This document shows positions 45,478-54,585 of a DNA stretch of 64,000 bases, in pieces; the first letter of the stretch is position 1, and each line of letters starts with the position of its first letter. The stretch is from positions 1,612,001-1,676,000 of the forward strand of contig CAWEKT010000003.1 in the NCBI GenBank assembly GCA_963809765.1, in the 5' to 3' direction. The DNA is from JACVRM01 sp963809765 (GTDB lineage Bacteria; Actinomycetota; Thermoleophilia; Gaiellales; Gaiellaceae). The position numbers were made by a program, and so were the translations under genes. The notes under the pieces are model-generated. The model saw only the letters and a list, made by a program, of their open reading frames with translations, was not told the origin of the DNA and did not search any database.

Positions 45478-46065
45478 CTACGACAGCGCGGAGAGGAACT
45501 GCAGGGTGCGCTGCGTTGCCAGTGCCGCCGCGTCGGCGTCGTAGCTGGGGAGCGAAGAGTCGATGAAGAGGTGCTCGTCGCCGGGGTAGACAAACAGTTC
45601 GGCCCGGTCGGGCCCGCTCGCGGCAACCAGTTCGCGGGCAGCGTCGATATCGCCCTCGTGGGCAAAGAACTCGTCATCCGCCTTGCCGTGGATCTGAACA
45701 GGCAGCCCGTCGGGCCACGGGCCGAAGGCGTATTCGCCCGTGATGGGGAAGCAAGCTTCATAGAGAACCGCCCCACGGGCGCCGGCGCGCGTCTGTGCGA
45801 GCCGCTGTGCGGCGCCGACGCCCCACGAGATGCCGGCGTACACCAGCCCCTCGGGCAGTGCGTTCGCGGCTTCGTCGGCCTTCGCATCAAGGGTGCCGCC
45901 GGCCTCCTGCACGAAGGCGAACGCCTCTTCCATCGTGGCGAACGTGCGCCCGTCGAACACATCTGGGGCGTGGACGGTGTGTCCCGCCTGTCGCAACTCG
46001 TCGGCAAACCGCTCCACTCCCTCGGTCAGCCCTTGGATGTGGTGATACAGGGCAACTTCGGCCAT
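45478..46065 (-). CDS. Dienelactone-hydrolase-family protein
   Basis: A 195-residue alpha/beta hydrolase: VALYHHIQGLTEGVERFAD at the N-terminus, AGISWGVGAAQRLA as the nucleophile elbow (Ser where dienelactone hydrolases have Cys), HGKADDEFF with the acid Asp, and PGDEHLFIDSS with the His. The substrate is unknown. It is divergent from an ArsR-type regulator gene 65 bases away, a pairing common in actinobacteria, and is probably its regulated target. Confidence 0.87.
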   Translation of the reverse strand: MAEVALYHHIQGLTEGVERFADELRQAGHTVHAPDVFDGRTFATMEEAFAFVQEAGGTLDAKADEAANALPEGLVYAGISWGVGAAQRLAQTRAGARGAVLYEACFPITGEYAFGPWPDGLPVQIHGKADDEFFAHEGDIDAARELVAASGPDRAELFVYPGDEHLFIDSSLPSYDADAAALATQRTLQFLSALS

Positions 46066-46130
46066 CCCCGAGACCTCCTGGCTAATGATTCACTAGTTTG
46101 GAACATTCCGCAACGCTAGTCTATTCGCGG

Positions 46131-46736
46131 ATGTCCCGCAAGGCGTCTCCACCCGACTACGACCTTGCCGACCGGCTCGCGCTCACCGAACCGTCCCAAG
46201 TGAGGGCGATCAGCCATCCCCTCCGCATCACGCTCCTGGGCCTGCTCCATGAGCGGGCAGCGACGGTGACCGAGTTGGCGGCCGCGGTCGAGCGGCCGAA
46301 GAGCACCGTCGCCCACCACGTCCGGGTGCTCACCGAGGCCGGACTGCTCCAGGTCGTGAGGACTCGACGGGTGCGGGCCATCGAGGAACGGTTCTACGGC
46401 CGCACGGCACGGATGTTCTACGTCGGGATCGAACGGAGCCCCGACGGCGACGACCTCCCTCGAGATTTCAACGACTTCGAGGTCGCTGCTCGGGAGTCGG
46501 CTGCGGCGTTCCGGGACGGGAAATTGTGGGGCTTCATCCGGCACGCCCGCATCTCGGAGGCGCAGGCGTCGGAGTTCTGGGAGCGGATGGCGCAGCTGGT
46601 GACGGAGTTCGACCAGCTTCCCCGGACGGGTGAGACCATGTACGGATTCGCGGTCGGCGTCTATCCCACCGACCAGCCGACCCTCCCGGAGGGCGCTCCT
46701 GCTACTGCCGATCCTCCGCCCGCGCCCTCGGGCTGA
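46131..46736 (+). CDS. ArsR-like winged-helix regulator
   Basis: ATG 46131 gives 201 residues. The N-terminal winged helix is readable as QVRAISHPLRITLLGLLHER, TVTELAAAVERPKSTVAHHVRVLTEAGLL split over positions 45-73, and the wing TRRVRAIEERFYGRTAR. The C-terminal 110 residues are helical (FEVAARESAAAFRDGK, EFWERMAQLV), probably for dimerisation and ligand binding. It is divergent from the dienelactone-hydrolase gene, which it likely controls. The gap contains ACTAG...CTAGT and GGAACATTCC elements that could be its site. Confidence 0.85.
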   Translation: MSRKASPPDYDLADRLALTEPSQVRAISHPLRITLLGLLHERAATVTELAAAVERPKSTVAHHVRVLTEAGLLQVVRTRRVRAIEERFYGRTARMFYVGIERSPDGDDLPRDFNDFEVAARESAAAFRDGKLWGFIRHARISEAQASEFWERMAQLVTEFDQLPRTGETMYGFAVGVYPTDQPTLPEGAPATADPPPAPSG

Positions 46737-46755
46737 CGCGCTGGCGGACGGCTGA

Positions 46756-46829
46756 GGTCAGTCCCCGCGCATTGGCGTTCGGCACGCCGCGTGGCGTGCG
46801 TGACCGATCTTTGTCCGGGGGACAGACCC
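46756..46829. repeat. REP-like palindrome, long expanded form, A-end left
   Basis: GGTCAGTCCCC opens and GGGGGACAGACCC closes; the interior is about 50 bases and includes its own GGCACGCCGCGTGGCGTGC-like self-complementary core. First half of an inverted doublet. Confidence 0.78.
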
Positions 46830-46845
46830 TACGTTTGAGGTCGTT

Positions 46846-46878
46846 GGGTCTGTCCCCGGCAGTTTCGGGGACTGACCC
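46846..46878. repeat. REP-like palindrome, short form, T-end left
   Basis: A perfect 33-base short unit with centre GGCAGTTTC, ten bases 3' of the stop of the minus-strand gene at 46889. Inverted partner of the copy at 46756. Confidence 0.87.
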
Positions 46879-46888
46879 CAGCCCGGCC

Positions 46889-47188
46889 TTAGCTGCGGGC
46901 GCCGGCTCCGATCTTCTGGTGGATGGCGACCTGATACTTCGATACCGACGTGCGGCTACCCGGGGTGTCGCCGGCCGGCATCGAGTTCAGCGTGGCGTCG
47001 CCCTGGCGGTAGTCGTCCTCGTTCTCGAAGAGGACGACGACGAGCGCCTTGTCGGTGTCCGGGTCGTGGAGCATCAGGATCTCGGTGGCCGGCAGGCCTT
47101 CCGGCGGGCCCTGGTCGACGTCGCCCTGGATCTCGTCGATGCGGTCCTGGCCGACGCCTTCGAAGGTGACTACGCGTGCGATTGCCAT
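46889..47188 (-). CDS. Small ABM-like dimeric-barrel protein
   Basis: A 99-residue protein with ATG after a GGGAGG site. ARVVTFEGVG, then ILMLHDPDTDKALVVVLFEN and the helix EDDYRQGDATLNSMP follow the ferredoxin-like order of the antibiotic-biosynthesis-monooxygenase fold. It has no recognisable catalytic residue, so the activity is open. It is divergent from the cupin gene with 70 bases between them. Confidence 0.7.
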   Translation of the reverse strand: MAIARVVTFEGVGQDRIDEIQGDVDQGPPEGLPATEILMLHDPDTDKALVVVLFENEDDYRQGDATLNSMPAGDTPGSRTSVSKYQVAIHQKIGAGARS

Positions 47189-47258
47189 GGGATCCTCCCG
47201 TTTGATTGGCCCCAGCCTATGGCCAGCCGCTCGCCGCCGTATTTATACGATCGGCGTT

Positions 47259-47828
47259 GTGGTTCCGGAGGCGCGGCTCGAGCGTTCGGATGCCGGCCTC
47301 TACGTCGTCGGCGAGGGCTGGTTCGTGCTCAACGCACGGGAGTCGCGCTGGGGCCAGTCGGCCGGGCTCGGCAAGGGCATGCGGCTCGAGGGCGACACCT
47401 CGTTCTCGCAGGTCGGCATCGGCATCCGCGTGCTCGCGCGCGGCGAGCCGATGGCGATGTACCACTGGGAGGCCGACCAGGAGGACTTCCTCGTCCTTTC
47501 CGGTGAGGCGCTGCTGATCGTCGAAGGGCAAGAGCGGCCGCTGAAGCAGTGGGACTTCGTGCACTGCCCGGCCGGGACGAAGCACGTGATCGTCGGCGCC
47601 GGCGACGAGCCCTGTGCGGTGCTCGCCATCGGCGCGCGCGAGCACACGACGACGCCCGGTCCCGACGGCGAGCTGACCACGGCCGAGGGGTGGGGCGCGT
47701 ACCCGGTGGACGACGCGGCGATCCAGCACGGCGCGGGAGTCGAACGCGAGACCACCGACGAGGACGAGGCCTACGCCGGCTTCTCGACGAGCGAGCGCAC
47801 GCCCTACCGCGAGGGCTGGCTGCCCTGA
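47259..47828 (+). CDS. Cupin-domain protein
   Basis: A 189-residue protein from GTG 47259, 8 bases after a TATACGAT-like -10 (47245-47252), so the message may have a very short leader. The two cupin motifs are seen: YHWEADQEDFLVLSGEALL (motif 1 with His, Glu) and HCPAGTKHVIVGAG (motif 2 with the metal His). This suggests one metal-binding barrel. Possible roles range from isomerase to storage; nothing narrows it. The end overlaps the convergent P-loop kinase gene by 25 bases. Confidence 0.85.
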   Translation: MVPEARLERSDAGLYVVGEGWFVLNARESRWGQSAGLGKGMRLEGDTSFSQVGIGIRVLARGEPMAMYHWEADQEDFLVLSGEALLIVEGQERPLKQWDFVHCPAGTKHVIVGAGDEPCAVLAIGAREHTTTPGPDGELTTAEGWGAYPVDDAAIQHGAGVERETTDEDEAYAGFSTSERTPYREGWLP

Positions 47829-48310
47829 GCCGCCGGCCGCCGCGCGATCGCCTCGAGCTCGTCGGCAACCTCGGCTAGCGGCCTCGTCGCGTCGATCTCG
47901 TCGGTCGCCGTCGCCCGGAGCAGAGGCTCGACCGTGGCCAGGTGCCCGAGGATCAGGTCGCGCTCCTCCTCGCTCTTGCCGAACGGGTTCGTCGCCCGCG
48001 AGGCGATGCGCCCGAGGACGACACCGGCGGGCGCGCTCAGCAGCACGACCGCGTCGAAGCTCGGGTAGAAGCGTCCCTGGTTGCGGACGCAGCCGGAGAG
48101 GAACAGCGTCCCGTCCGTGTGTGCGCGCAGGAGCTCCTCGATCCGCTCCTCGCGCCAGAGGCGCTCCCAGCCTGGCGGCTCGTCCAGCGGCACCTCCTCG
48201 GCCCAGTCGCCCTCGTCCGTGTCGACGACCGCGTGACCGCGGCGGGCGAGCTCCTCGAGGACGCTCGACTTGCCCGTCCCCGAGATGCCGGTCACCAGGA
48301 CGAGGGTCAC
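47804..48310 (-). CDS. P-loop nucleoside/shikimate-kinase-like ATPase
   Basis: A 168-residue protein from GTG 48310. The P-loop VTGISGTGKSSVLEELARRG is at residues 6-25, followed by DTDEGDWAEEV, a Walker B-like DAVVLLSAPAG and a basic lid (RATNPFGKSEEERDL). This fits small-molecule kinases of the AAA_18/adenylate-kinase-like group. The substrate is unknown. The gene lies tail to tail with the cupin gene with a 25-base overlap. Confidence 0.82.
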   Translation of the reverse strand: MTLVLVTGISGTGKSSVLEELARRGHAVVDTDEGDWAEEVPLDEPPGWERLWREERIEELLRAHTDGTLFLSGCVRNQGRFYPSFDAVVLLSAPAGVVLGRIASRATNPFGKSEEERDLILGHLATVEPLLRATATDEIDATRPLAEVADELEAIARRPAAQGSQPSR

Positions 48311-48327
48311 GACGTCACGCTAGACGC

Positions 48328-48353
48328 GAGGGGCCGGCATGAGCCGGCCCCTC
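48328..48353 (-). terminator. Hairpin terminator of the M43 protease gene
   Basis: GAGGGGCCGGC (48328-48338) and GCCGGCCCCTC (48343-48353) pair perfectly over 11 bases with an ATGA loop. It lies 23 bases after the protease stop on the minus strand. Confidence 0.8.
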
Positions 48354-48375
48354 CGCGCATTCGTATTTCTGGTGA

Positions 48376-49356
48376 TCAGTAACCGACCTGGACGCGCCAG
48401 TGGCTGTACTGATCCTGCATCCGCTCGGCCTGGCCGCCGGTGAACTCCGTGTAGCAGGCGTCATCCGAGTAGTCCATGTAGTTGTGGATCGGATCGAGCC
48501 CGGCCTGCGGGCACGAATCCTTGCCCTCGGGGCAGCCGCTCGTCGGGATCGACATGTCGGGCGTGTCCGTCACGTAGTCGCCGTGGCCACCGCAGCCGTA
48601 GTCGAACGTGTGGTACAGGCCGAGCCAGTGGCCGGCCTCGTGCGTTGCGGTGAAGCCGAGGTTGAAGGGAGCGAAGCTCCCGCCCGGCAGCGATGCGTAA
48701 TGGACGACGACTCCGTCGAGCACGTTGAAGGTGTCGTTGATCACGATCTTCGGCAGGTACGCCCAACCGAGGAACCCGCCGCCGCTCGTCGAGTAGATGT
48801 TGAGCGCCGTCGCGTCGCCCTGCTTGAGGGCGGTCTTCATGTCGATCTCGGCCTGGAACGTCTCCTGCGCGTACCACGCGGCATTGACCGTCCGCGTGAC
48901 GCCGGCGAGCGTGAAGCGGAAGCCCGTGTCGGCGCCGCCACGGCGGCCGGAGAAGGTGTTGTTCAGGACCGCGATCTGCTGCGTGATCTGCGAGTCGGAG
49001 ACCCACCCCTTGTTGGGGCTCTTGCCGGCCGCGACCACGTGGAAGTACACGGGGATCGTCGCCTGGCCCAGGAACGCGGCTGTCGAGCCCTTGGGGAGCT
49101 CGGTTTCGGCGACGACGTTGCTCCGGTCCTTCTCTTTGCGCGCAGTTGCTTCGCCGCCGCGCAGCATCGACGAGCCCGAGGTCAGCGACCAAATGGAGCT
49201 GTACAGCGGGTTCGAAACGCAGGCATCCGCCTGGGCGGCGGCGTGGTGGCCGCCGGCTGTCGCCGGTGAGACGAGCAGGCCGGCCGCCGCAGCGGCAATG
49301 ACAGCGACGACGAAGAATGCGCTGCGCTTCGGCCTGGAGTAGATACCAGCCTTCAA
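48376..49356 (-). CDS. Secreted M43 (pappalysin-like) metalloprotease
   Basis: TTG 49356 follows a GGGAGGAAG site and opens a signal peptide (FFVVAVIAAAAAGLLVSPATA). The catalytic zinc motif is THEAGHWLGLYHTF (HExxHxxGxxH), followed by a disulfide-rich region (YGCGGHGDYVTDTP, TSGCPEGKDSCPQ) and the Met-turn NYMDYSDDACYTEFT. This is the order of M43B cytophagalysin-like enzymes. It secretes and cleaves extracellular proteins by family. A longer in-frame start adds 38 residues but has no leader signature. Confidence 0.93.
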   Translation of the reverse strand: MKAGIYSRPKRSAFFVVAVIAAAAAGLLVSPATAGGHHAAAQADACVSNPLYSSIWSLTSGSSMLRGGEATARKEKDRSNVVAETELPKGSTAAFLGQATIPVYFHVVAAGKSPNKGWVSDSQITQQIAVLNNTFSGRRGGADTGFRFTLAGVTRTVNAAWYAQETFQAEIDMKTALKQGDATALNIYSTSGGGFLGWAYLPKIVINDTFNVLDGVVVHYASLPGGSFAPFNLGFTATHEAGHWLGLYHTFDYGCGGHGDYVTDTPDMSIPTSGCPEGKDSCPQAGLDPIHNYMDYSDDACYTEFTGGQAERMQDQYSHWRVQVGY

Positions 49357-49466
49357 GTCTTCCTCCCTCTCGATGGTCGCCCGGCTGTCCTCGAGCCGGG
49401 CGGTGTGGCCCCAGTCATAGCCGCAAAGTGCGCAGTTGTCGAGGGCAATTTTCGGGAGGAACGCAG

Positions 49467-49495
49467 GCAAAAGGCCCGCAATGGGCGCCTTTTTG
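49467..49495. terminator. Hairpin terminator beside the M23 gene stop
   Basis: A GCAAAAGGCCC arm near 49467-49477 and GGGCGCCTTTTTGC near 49483-49495 pair with one bulge over a five-base loop. The arms carry A- and T-runs, so it can work in either direction. Confidence 0.6.
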
Positions 49496-49497
49496 CG

Positions 49498-50772
49498 TCA
49501 GCTCGCGGCCACGACCGAGGCCGAGGCAGCCCTCGCGGACAGCTTTCCGTCGGTCGGCGTCACGGAGCAGGCGATCCGCTCGCCAGGCCTGGCGAGCCCG
49601 CGGCGCAGCACGTCACTGAGTGCCGCGCTGCGAACCGTGCGTACGATGTCACCGTCGATCGTCCACCGGTAGCGGTAGGCGACGATCGCGTAGTCCGGGT
49701 CCTCGGTGGCGAGCGACGTCGTCACGCGGCATTGCACGATGTCGGCCTGGGTCGGGGCGGCGGGCGTGAGCGAGACGGTCACCGGCCGGGGCGGCCTGTT
49801 CCGGACCCGCTTCGCCGAGGCGACGACGGCGAGCGGCGCGTCGGCGAGCACCGAGCCGTCGACCTCGATGCGCACGAGCCAGCGACCGACACGCGAGAGC
49901 GGGAGCCGCTGCGCGAAGCTCCACGACGCGCGACCGTGGTAGCTCGACAGCCTTCCCTCGAGCTCACGCACGGTCTGGCCGCCGGGGGCCACGAGCCGCA
50001 TGCGTACATGCGCCGTCGCCGGGAGGGCGCCGATCTCGATCCGCACCGCGACGAGGCGGGTTCCACGGACGAACGTTCCGGTACGGGGCCCCAGGTCGTG
50101 CGGCAGGTCGCGCATACCGGTCATGCGCAGGTTCGAGACCGCGACGTCCCTGACGTAGGGCGTGCTCGGCATCGCCGACTGGCTCAGCCAGCCGCTCGGT
50201 CCTTGCCGGCACGCGCCCGCGAACGGCTCGCTGACCTCGCCGTTGACGTGGCTCGTGAAGTGCAGATGGGGCCAGGTCGAGTTGCCGCTCGAGGCCGTCC
50301 AGCCAAGCTGCTGCCCCGCGACGACACGCTGACCGCGCCGGAGTGCGATGCCTTTCCGGAGGTGGCCGTAGATGGTGAAGCGGCCCGGCTCGTGCTCGAG
50401 GATGACGTGGTTGTCGAAGCGCTCCGGAGTCAGGCCGTGGTTGCGGTCGTAGTTGCCGTCTTGGACCGTGACCACCTGCCCGTCGCGGACGGCGAAGACG
50501 GGCACGCCGATGTCCATCTCGCGGAAGCTGCGGATGTCGCTGTCGATCCCGGTGTGCCCGTCATAGGTCTGCGTGCCGCAGGCGAAATCTAGGAGACCCG
50601 GGCCCGGGTCGAGGTCGACGTAGTTGTTGATGTAGAGGTCTTGCCAGAGGATCCCGGCCTGCGGATAGAACGGCATGTCGGGCGTCACTGGTGCCACGGC
50701 GGCGCCGGCCGAGACGGCTCCGGCGGCCGTCACGCAGGCGAGACACGCAAGCAGTCGTCGGGTGCGCCGCAT
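49498..50772 (-). CDS. Secreted M23 peptidase (LytM-like)
   Basis: ATG 50772 opens a leader (LLACLACVTAAGAVSAGA). The zinc site is in DGHTGIDSDIRSF (His and Asp) and STWPHLHFTSHV (His-x-His), with FTIYGHLRKGIALRRGQRV between. This is the M23 endopeptidase that cleaves peptidoglycan cross-bridges. The last 200 residues are beta-rich (TAHVRMRLVAPGGQTVREL and later YAIVAYRYRWTIDGD), perhaps wall-binding. It is monocistronic. Confidence 0.92.
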   Translation of the reverse strand: MRRTRRLLACLACVTAAGAVSAGAAVAPVTPDMPFYPQAGILWQDLYINNYVDLDPGPGLLDFACGTQTYDGHTGIDSDIRSFREMDIGVPVFAVRDGQVVTVQDGNYDRNHGLTPERFDNHVILEHEPGRFTIYGHLRKGIALRRGQRVVAGQQLGWTASSGNSTWPHLHFTSHVNGEVSEPFAGACRQGPSGWLSQSAMPSTPYVRDVAVSNLRMTGMRDLPHDLGPRTGTFVRGTRLVAVRIEIGALPATAHVRMRLVAPGGQTVRELEGRLSSYHGRASWSFAQRLPLSRVGRWLVRIEVDGSVLADAPLAVVASAKRVRNRPPRPVTVSLTPAAPTQADIVQCRVTTSLATEDPDYAIVAYRYRWTIDGDIVRTVRSAALSDVLRRGLARPGERIACSVTPTDGKLSARAASASVVAAS

Positions 50773-50818
50773 GGGCCGCCACCGTAGCGGCGACCGAAGA
50801 GCGATCGATACTTGCCGA

Positions 50819-51082
50819 GTGAGCCGTCCGGGATTACTGCGCGGGTTGCGCGCCCGCTGGGGAGAGGGCAGCGCTGTGCGGTCGCGTCTCCTCCGCTTGA
50901 CGCTCATGTGGCTCGTCGCAGGTGTCGCCCTGCTCGTGCTGGGGCACCTCTGGTGGGCCTCGGCGTGTCTCGTGATCGCGGGCTTTCACGCCTGGGCCTT
51001 CTGGGCCCAGCGCCCCGCGCCCGAGGCTGCGGCCGCGCCCGACGATCCGGCCGCGCCTGGTTCCGTCACAGACGTGGACTAA
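50819..51082 (+). CDS. Small membrane protein
   Basis: An 87-residue protein from GTG 50819 with a basic start, a membrane helix (LMWLVAGVALLVLGHLWW), a second short hydrophobic stretch (ASACLVIAGFHAWAFWA) and an acidic tail. No family is recognised. Its end overlaps the convergent repeat-protein gene by 17 bases. Confidence 0.5.
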   Translation: MSRPGLLRGLRARWGEGSAVRSRLLRLTLMWLVAGVALLVLGHLWWASACLVIAGFHAWAFWAQRPAPEAAAAPDDPAAPGSVTDVD

Positions 51083-51545
51083 TGGCCGCGGTCGGCCGCT
51101 TCGCAGCGACGACGCTGCCGCAGAGGGCCCGCTGGGCCTCGGCGCTGCGCCCGGGAACCGAGCACAGCTTGTTGAGCGCCTGGCCGCGGATCTCGAGCGC
51201 CTGCAGCTCGGCGGCGGTCGGCCGAGTGACGCGAGTGCTGCCGCACAGGGCCCGCTGAGCCTCAGCGCTGCGCCCCGGAACCGAGCACAGCTTGTTCATC
51301 GCCTGGCCGCGGATCTCGAGCGCCCGCAGCTCGGCTCCCGTCGGCCGCTTCGTCGCGACGACGCTGCCGCACAGGTGCCGCTGGGCCTCGGCGCTGCGCG
51401 TCGGAGCCGGGCACAGCTTGTTCAGCGCCTGGCCGCGGATCTCGAGCGCCTGCAGCTCGGCGGAAGTCGGATTGCCCGCCTGGCCGATCGGCGCTGCCAC
51501 GATCACGGTTGCCAGAACCACCAGATATGTCGTCAGTGCCTTCAC
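51066..51545 (-). CDS. Secreted protein with three tandem Cys-containing repeats
   Basis: GTG 51545 follows GAAGGAGGAGC. Residues 1-24 are a signal peptide. The rest is three near-identical units of about 42 residues: PTSAELQALEIRGQALNKLC..., PTGAELRALEIRGQAMNKLC... and PTAAELQALEIRGQALNKLC..., each closing with an LCGS motif, then a fourth start (PTAA) that stops. Each unit has two cysteines (NKLC and LCGS), so a disulfide-stapled helical hairpin per unit is likely. The family is related in motif to other actinobacterial RGQALN-type repeat proteins. Function is unknown. Confidence 0.75.
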   Translation of the reverse strand: MKALTTYLVVLATVIVAAPIGQAGNPTSAELQALEIRGQALNKLCPAPTRSAEAQRHLCGSVVATKRPTGAELRALEIRGQAMNKLCSVPGRSAEAQRALCGSTRVTRPTAAELQALEIRGQALNKLCSVPGRSAEAQRALCGSVVAAKRPTAAISPRL

Positions 51546-51659
51546 TGCTCCTCCTTCAGTCCCTGGCCACTTGCTGCGGCCTTTGCACACAAGACCGCGA
51601 GGGACTAAAAGAGCGCTTGGGATGAGCTAAAGACCCACTAAAGGGAGAGCGATAAGCAC

Positions 51660-53467
51660 ATGGAGTTCCGCATCCTCGGGCCGCTGGAGGTCGAGGACGA
51701 GGGCCAGGTCCTGAAGCTCGGGGGCGCGAAGCAGCGCGGGCTCCTGACGCTCCTGCTCCTGCGTGCCAACGAGGCCGTCTCGCGTGACCGCCTGATCGAC
51801 GAGCTCTGGGGCGACCAGCCTCCGGAGACGGCGTCGACGGCGATCCAGGTGCACATCTCGCAGCTGCGCAAGGTGCTCGGCCGGGATGTGATCGTCACGC
51901 AGACGCCCGGGTATGCCGTGCGGCTCGAGGCTGGGCAGCTCGACCTCGCGCGCTTCGAGGAGGCGGTGGCCGGCGCGCGCGGTGCGGCTCCTGCCGAGGC
52001 GGCGGACCGACTCAGGGAGGCGCTCGGTCTGTGGCGAGGAGTTCCACTCGCGGAGCTCGACGGCCCGTTCGCGACGGCCGAGCGCGGCCGTCTCGAGGAG
52101 CAGCGGCTGGCTGCGGTCGAGCAGCGGATCGCCGCCGACCTCGAGCTCGGACGGCAGGCGGAGCTCGTGCCCGAGCTGGAGCGGCTCGTCAGCGAGCACC
52201 CGCTTCGCGAGCAGCTCCGCGGCCAGCTGATGCTGGCGCTCTACCGCTGCGGACGGCAGGCTGAGGCGCTGGACGTCTACCGCTTGGGCCGGCGCCTGCT
52301 CGACGAGGAGCTCGGGCTCGAGCCGGGCGAGGAGCTGCGGCGACTCGAACGGGCGATCCTCGAGCAGGACGCCTCGCTTGCGGCACCCGCCGCGGCGGCG
52401 GCGGCCAAGGCCCCGGTCGGCGACCGTGCGCAGGAGCTGGACGGGGCCGCGGCACCGGCGGAGGAACGGCGGCTGCGTCTGGTGCGCCGGTCGCGCGTCG
52501 CAGCCGTCGTCGGCGCGCTCCTCCTCCTGGCTGCCGCGATCGCCGGCGTCGCGCTGGCGCTGACGCGAGACTCGGGCGGCGGCTCGGTCGAGCTGCTGCC
52601 GAACTCCGTGGGGGTGATCGATACGGACGGCGGCGAGCTCGTCGGCGCCGTGCCGATCGGCGGGCGGCCCTTGGGGCTCGCGGTCGGCGAGGGTGGCGTC
52701 TGGGCCGCGAACGCGGACGACGGCACGCTCGTGCGCATCGACCCGGACAGCAACGAGATCGCGGAGGTCATCGGGCTCGGCGCGGACGTTGGTGGAGTGG
52801 CCGTCGGTTTCGGATCGGTGTGGGTCGCCGGTGGAAACGACGAGACGCTGTTTCGCGTCGATCCCGGGCGGAACGACGTGGAGGCGGAGCTAGAAGTCGG
52901 TGTCGCCGACCCGCTCCGGCCGAAACCCGTGTTCTTGGTGGCCGCCGGAGACACGGCCGTCTGGGTCACGCGGGGGAACATGTTGCTTGGCTTCGATCCT
53001 GCGTCGCAGACGGTCACCAAGCGCGTTGCGCTGCCGGGGATCCCATACGACCTGGGTGCCGGGGACGGCAACGTCTGGGTAACGCTCGAGGACGAACGGC
53101 TGCTACGGATCGAGGAGGAGTCCGCCAACATCACGGCAGCTCCGTTCCTTCCCTACCTCGCAATCTCGCCCATCGTCGTCGAGGGGGCGCTCTGGGTGAT
53201 CATGAACACCGACGTGCCGCAGGTCGCGAGGTTCGACGCGGAGAGCGTCACGCAGACCGGGTCCGTTCCCTTCCCCAAGGCCTTCCTGGTCGCCCTCGCC
53301 GCGGACGACGGGGTCGTCTATGCGATCGACAACACGAGCGGTCGTGTCTGGAGTATCGACACGACCACGCTGAGCGCCTCTCTCGTGCTGACCGTCCCGC
53401 ACACCCCGGAATCGATCAAGGCGGCCGGAGGGAAAGCATGGTCGGCATCCACCCGCCGCTCACCTGA
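51660..53467 (+). CDS. BTAD transcriptional regulator with membrane anchor and beta-propeller (one frameshift)
   Basis: About 602 residues. Residues 1-90 are an OmpR-like DNA-binding domain (FRILGPLEVEDEGQVLKLGG, QVHISQLRKVLG), 95-245 a BTAD domain (ALYRCGRQAEALDVYRLGRR), about 279-300 a membrane segment, then a repeated propeller (LGLAVGEGGVWAANADDGTL, GVAVGFGSVWVAGG). A deleted G near 53441 shifts the frame; restored, the end is KAWVGIHPPLT at 53467. This is a ToxR-like one-component sensor: DNA binding inside, propeller outside. The propeller is the likely ligand reader. Confidence 0.88.
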
Positions 53468-54529
53468 CGATGGGCACCTTGATCTTCCCGGCGATGATCT
53501 GACGCCGGACCTCGTCCACCTGCCTGAGCACGGAAGGTGGCACCTCGGAGCTGACCTTGGCGAGTCCGACGCCTCCGTTGCGCAGATTGAAGAGGGTGTC
53601 GCCTCCGGTCGTGAGCGTGCCTCGCACGAGCCTCTGGATCGCGGCGAACACCGCGACGTCCAGCTTGAGCGCCGCGCTGGTCAGGATGTGCTTGCCCAGG
53701 TGGGACTGGTCGACGTCCACACCCACGCCCCAGATCCCCTTCTGCTTGGCAGCCTCGAGCGCGCCGAGCCCGCAACCCCCCGCGACGTTGAAGATGGCGC
53801 CCGCTCCCTTGGCGATCTGGCTGAGAGCAACAGTCCTGCACTTGTTCGGGTTCGTGAAGTTGTTCGAGTACGCGTTCAGGACGGTGATGCCCGGGACAGC
53901 CTTCTTGGCGCCCAGGCGATAGCCGACGATCCAGCGGTCGACGCCGGGGAAACTGAACCCGCCGACGGAAGCGACCGCGTCTCGACCGGGACGCCGCTTC
54001 TCCATCAGCGCCGCCAGGTATCCCGCGAGGTAGGCCGCTTGCTCTGCCCGGAAGACGGTTCCCTGGATGTTCTTGGGGCGGGGTTGGTTTCGAGTGCGGC
54101 CAGCGGCATGTCCGGGAAGAGGAACTTCGCGTCGGGGAACTCGCGCGCGACGGCGACCACTTCCTTCGTTGCAGGCACGCCCATGATGATCAGGTCGTAC
54201 CGTTGGCGAGCAAGGAGGCGCAGGGCGCCCTTTGCGTCCTGGTTGGGCGCCGTCTGGACGACGCGGCCTTCGACCCCGAGCTTCTTCACGGCGTCGATGA
54301 AGCCGGCGTACGGGAGGCCGAAGAGGTCTCTGCGGTCGGGCACGCCTCCTGGCCCGATGACGTAACCCACGCGGAGCTTGCGCTGGGCAGTTGCGCTCTC
54401 GCCGGTTGTGAGGAGCAGCGTTGCTCCGATGACCGCCATCAGGCCGAGGAGCGCGCGCTTCCTGAGCGCGGCCGTGACTTGCTGATGTGGCTCCCCGCCG
54501 ACACGTCGATCCGAGCGGACGCATCGCAC
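53460..54529 (-). CDS. BMP-family (BmpA/Med) substrate-binding protein (one frameshift)
   Basis: A leader (LLGLMAVIGATLLLTTGES) precedes RKLRVGYVIGPGGVPD, DLIIMGVPATKEVV and, after a slip near 54085, EQAAYLAGYLAALM, GGFSFPGVDRWIVGY, AGAIFNVAGGCGLGALEAA and GVGVDVDQSH. This is the BMP lipoprotein fold that binds purine nucleosides or similar ligands for ABC import. No membrane permease is in view. It is convergent with the BTAD sensor gene and overlaps it by eight bases. The start GTG 54529 is uncertain. Confidence 0.82.
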
Positions 54530-54585
54530 ACTCGGAGTCGAAAGTCAATCGACGCCCGGGCTCGAAGCGGCTGAGTGCGGCCTTC

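Noticed and set aside
46092..46120. ACTAG...CTAGT inverted repeat between the hydrolase and ArsR genes
   Set aside because: Arms are only five bases and not co-centred with the GGAACATTCC element, so it is mentioned as a candidate but not listed as an operator.
51066..51470. 126-base tandem DNA repeats as a possible CRISPR
   Set aside because: The repeats are in frame, encode a secreted repeat protein, and have no short repeat/unique spacer alternation.
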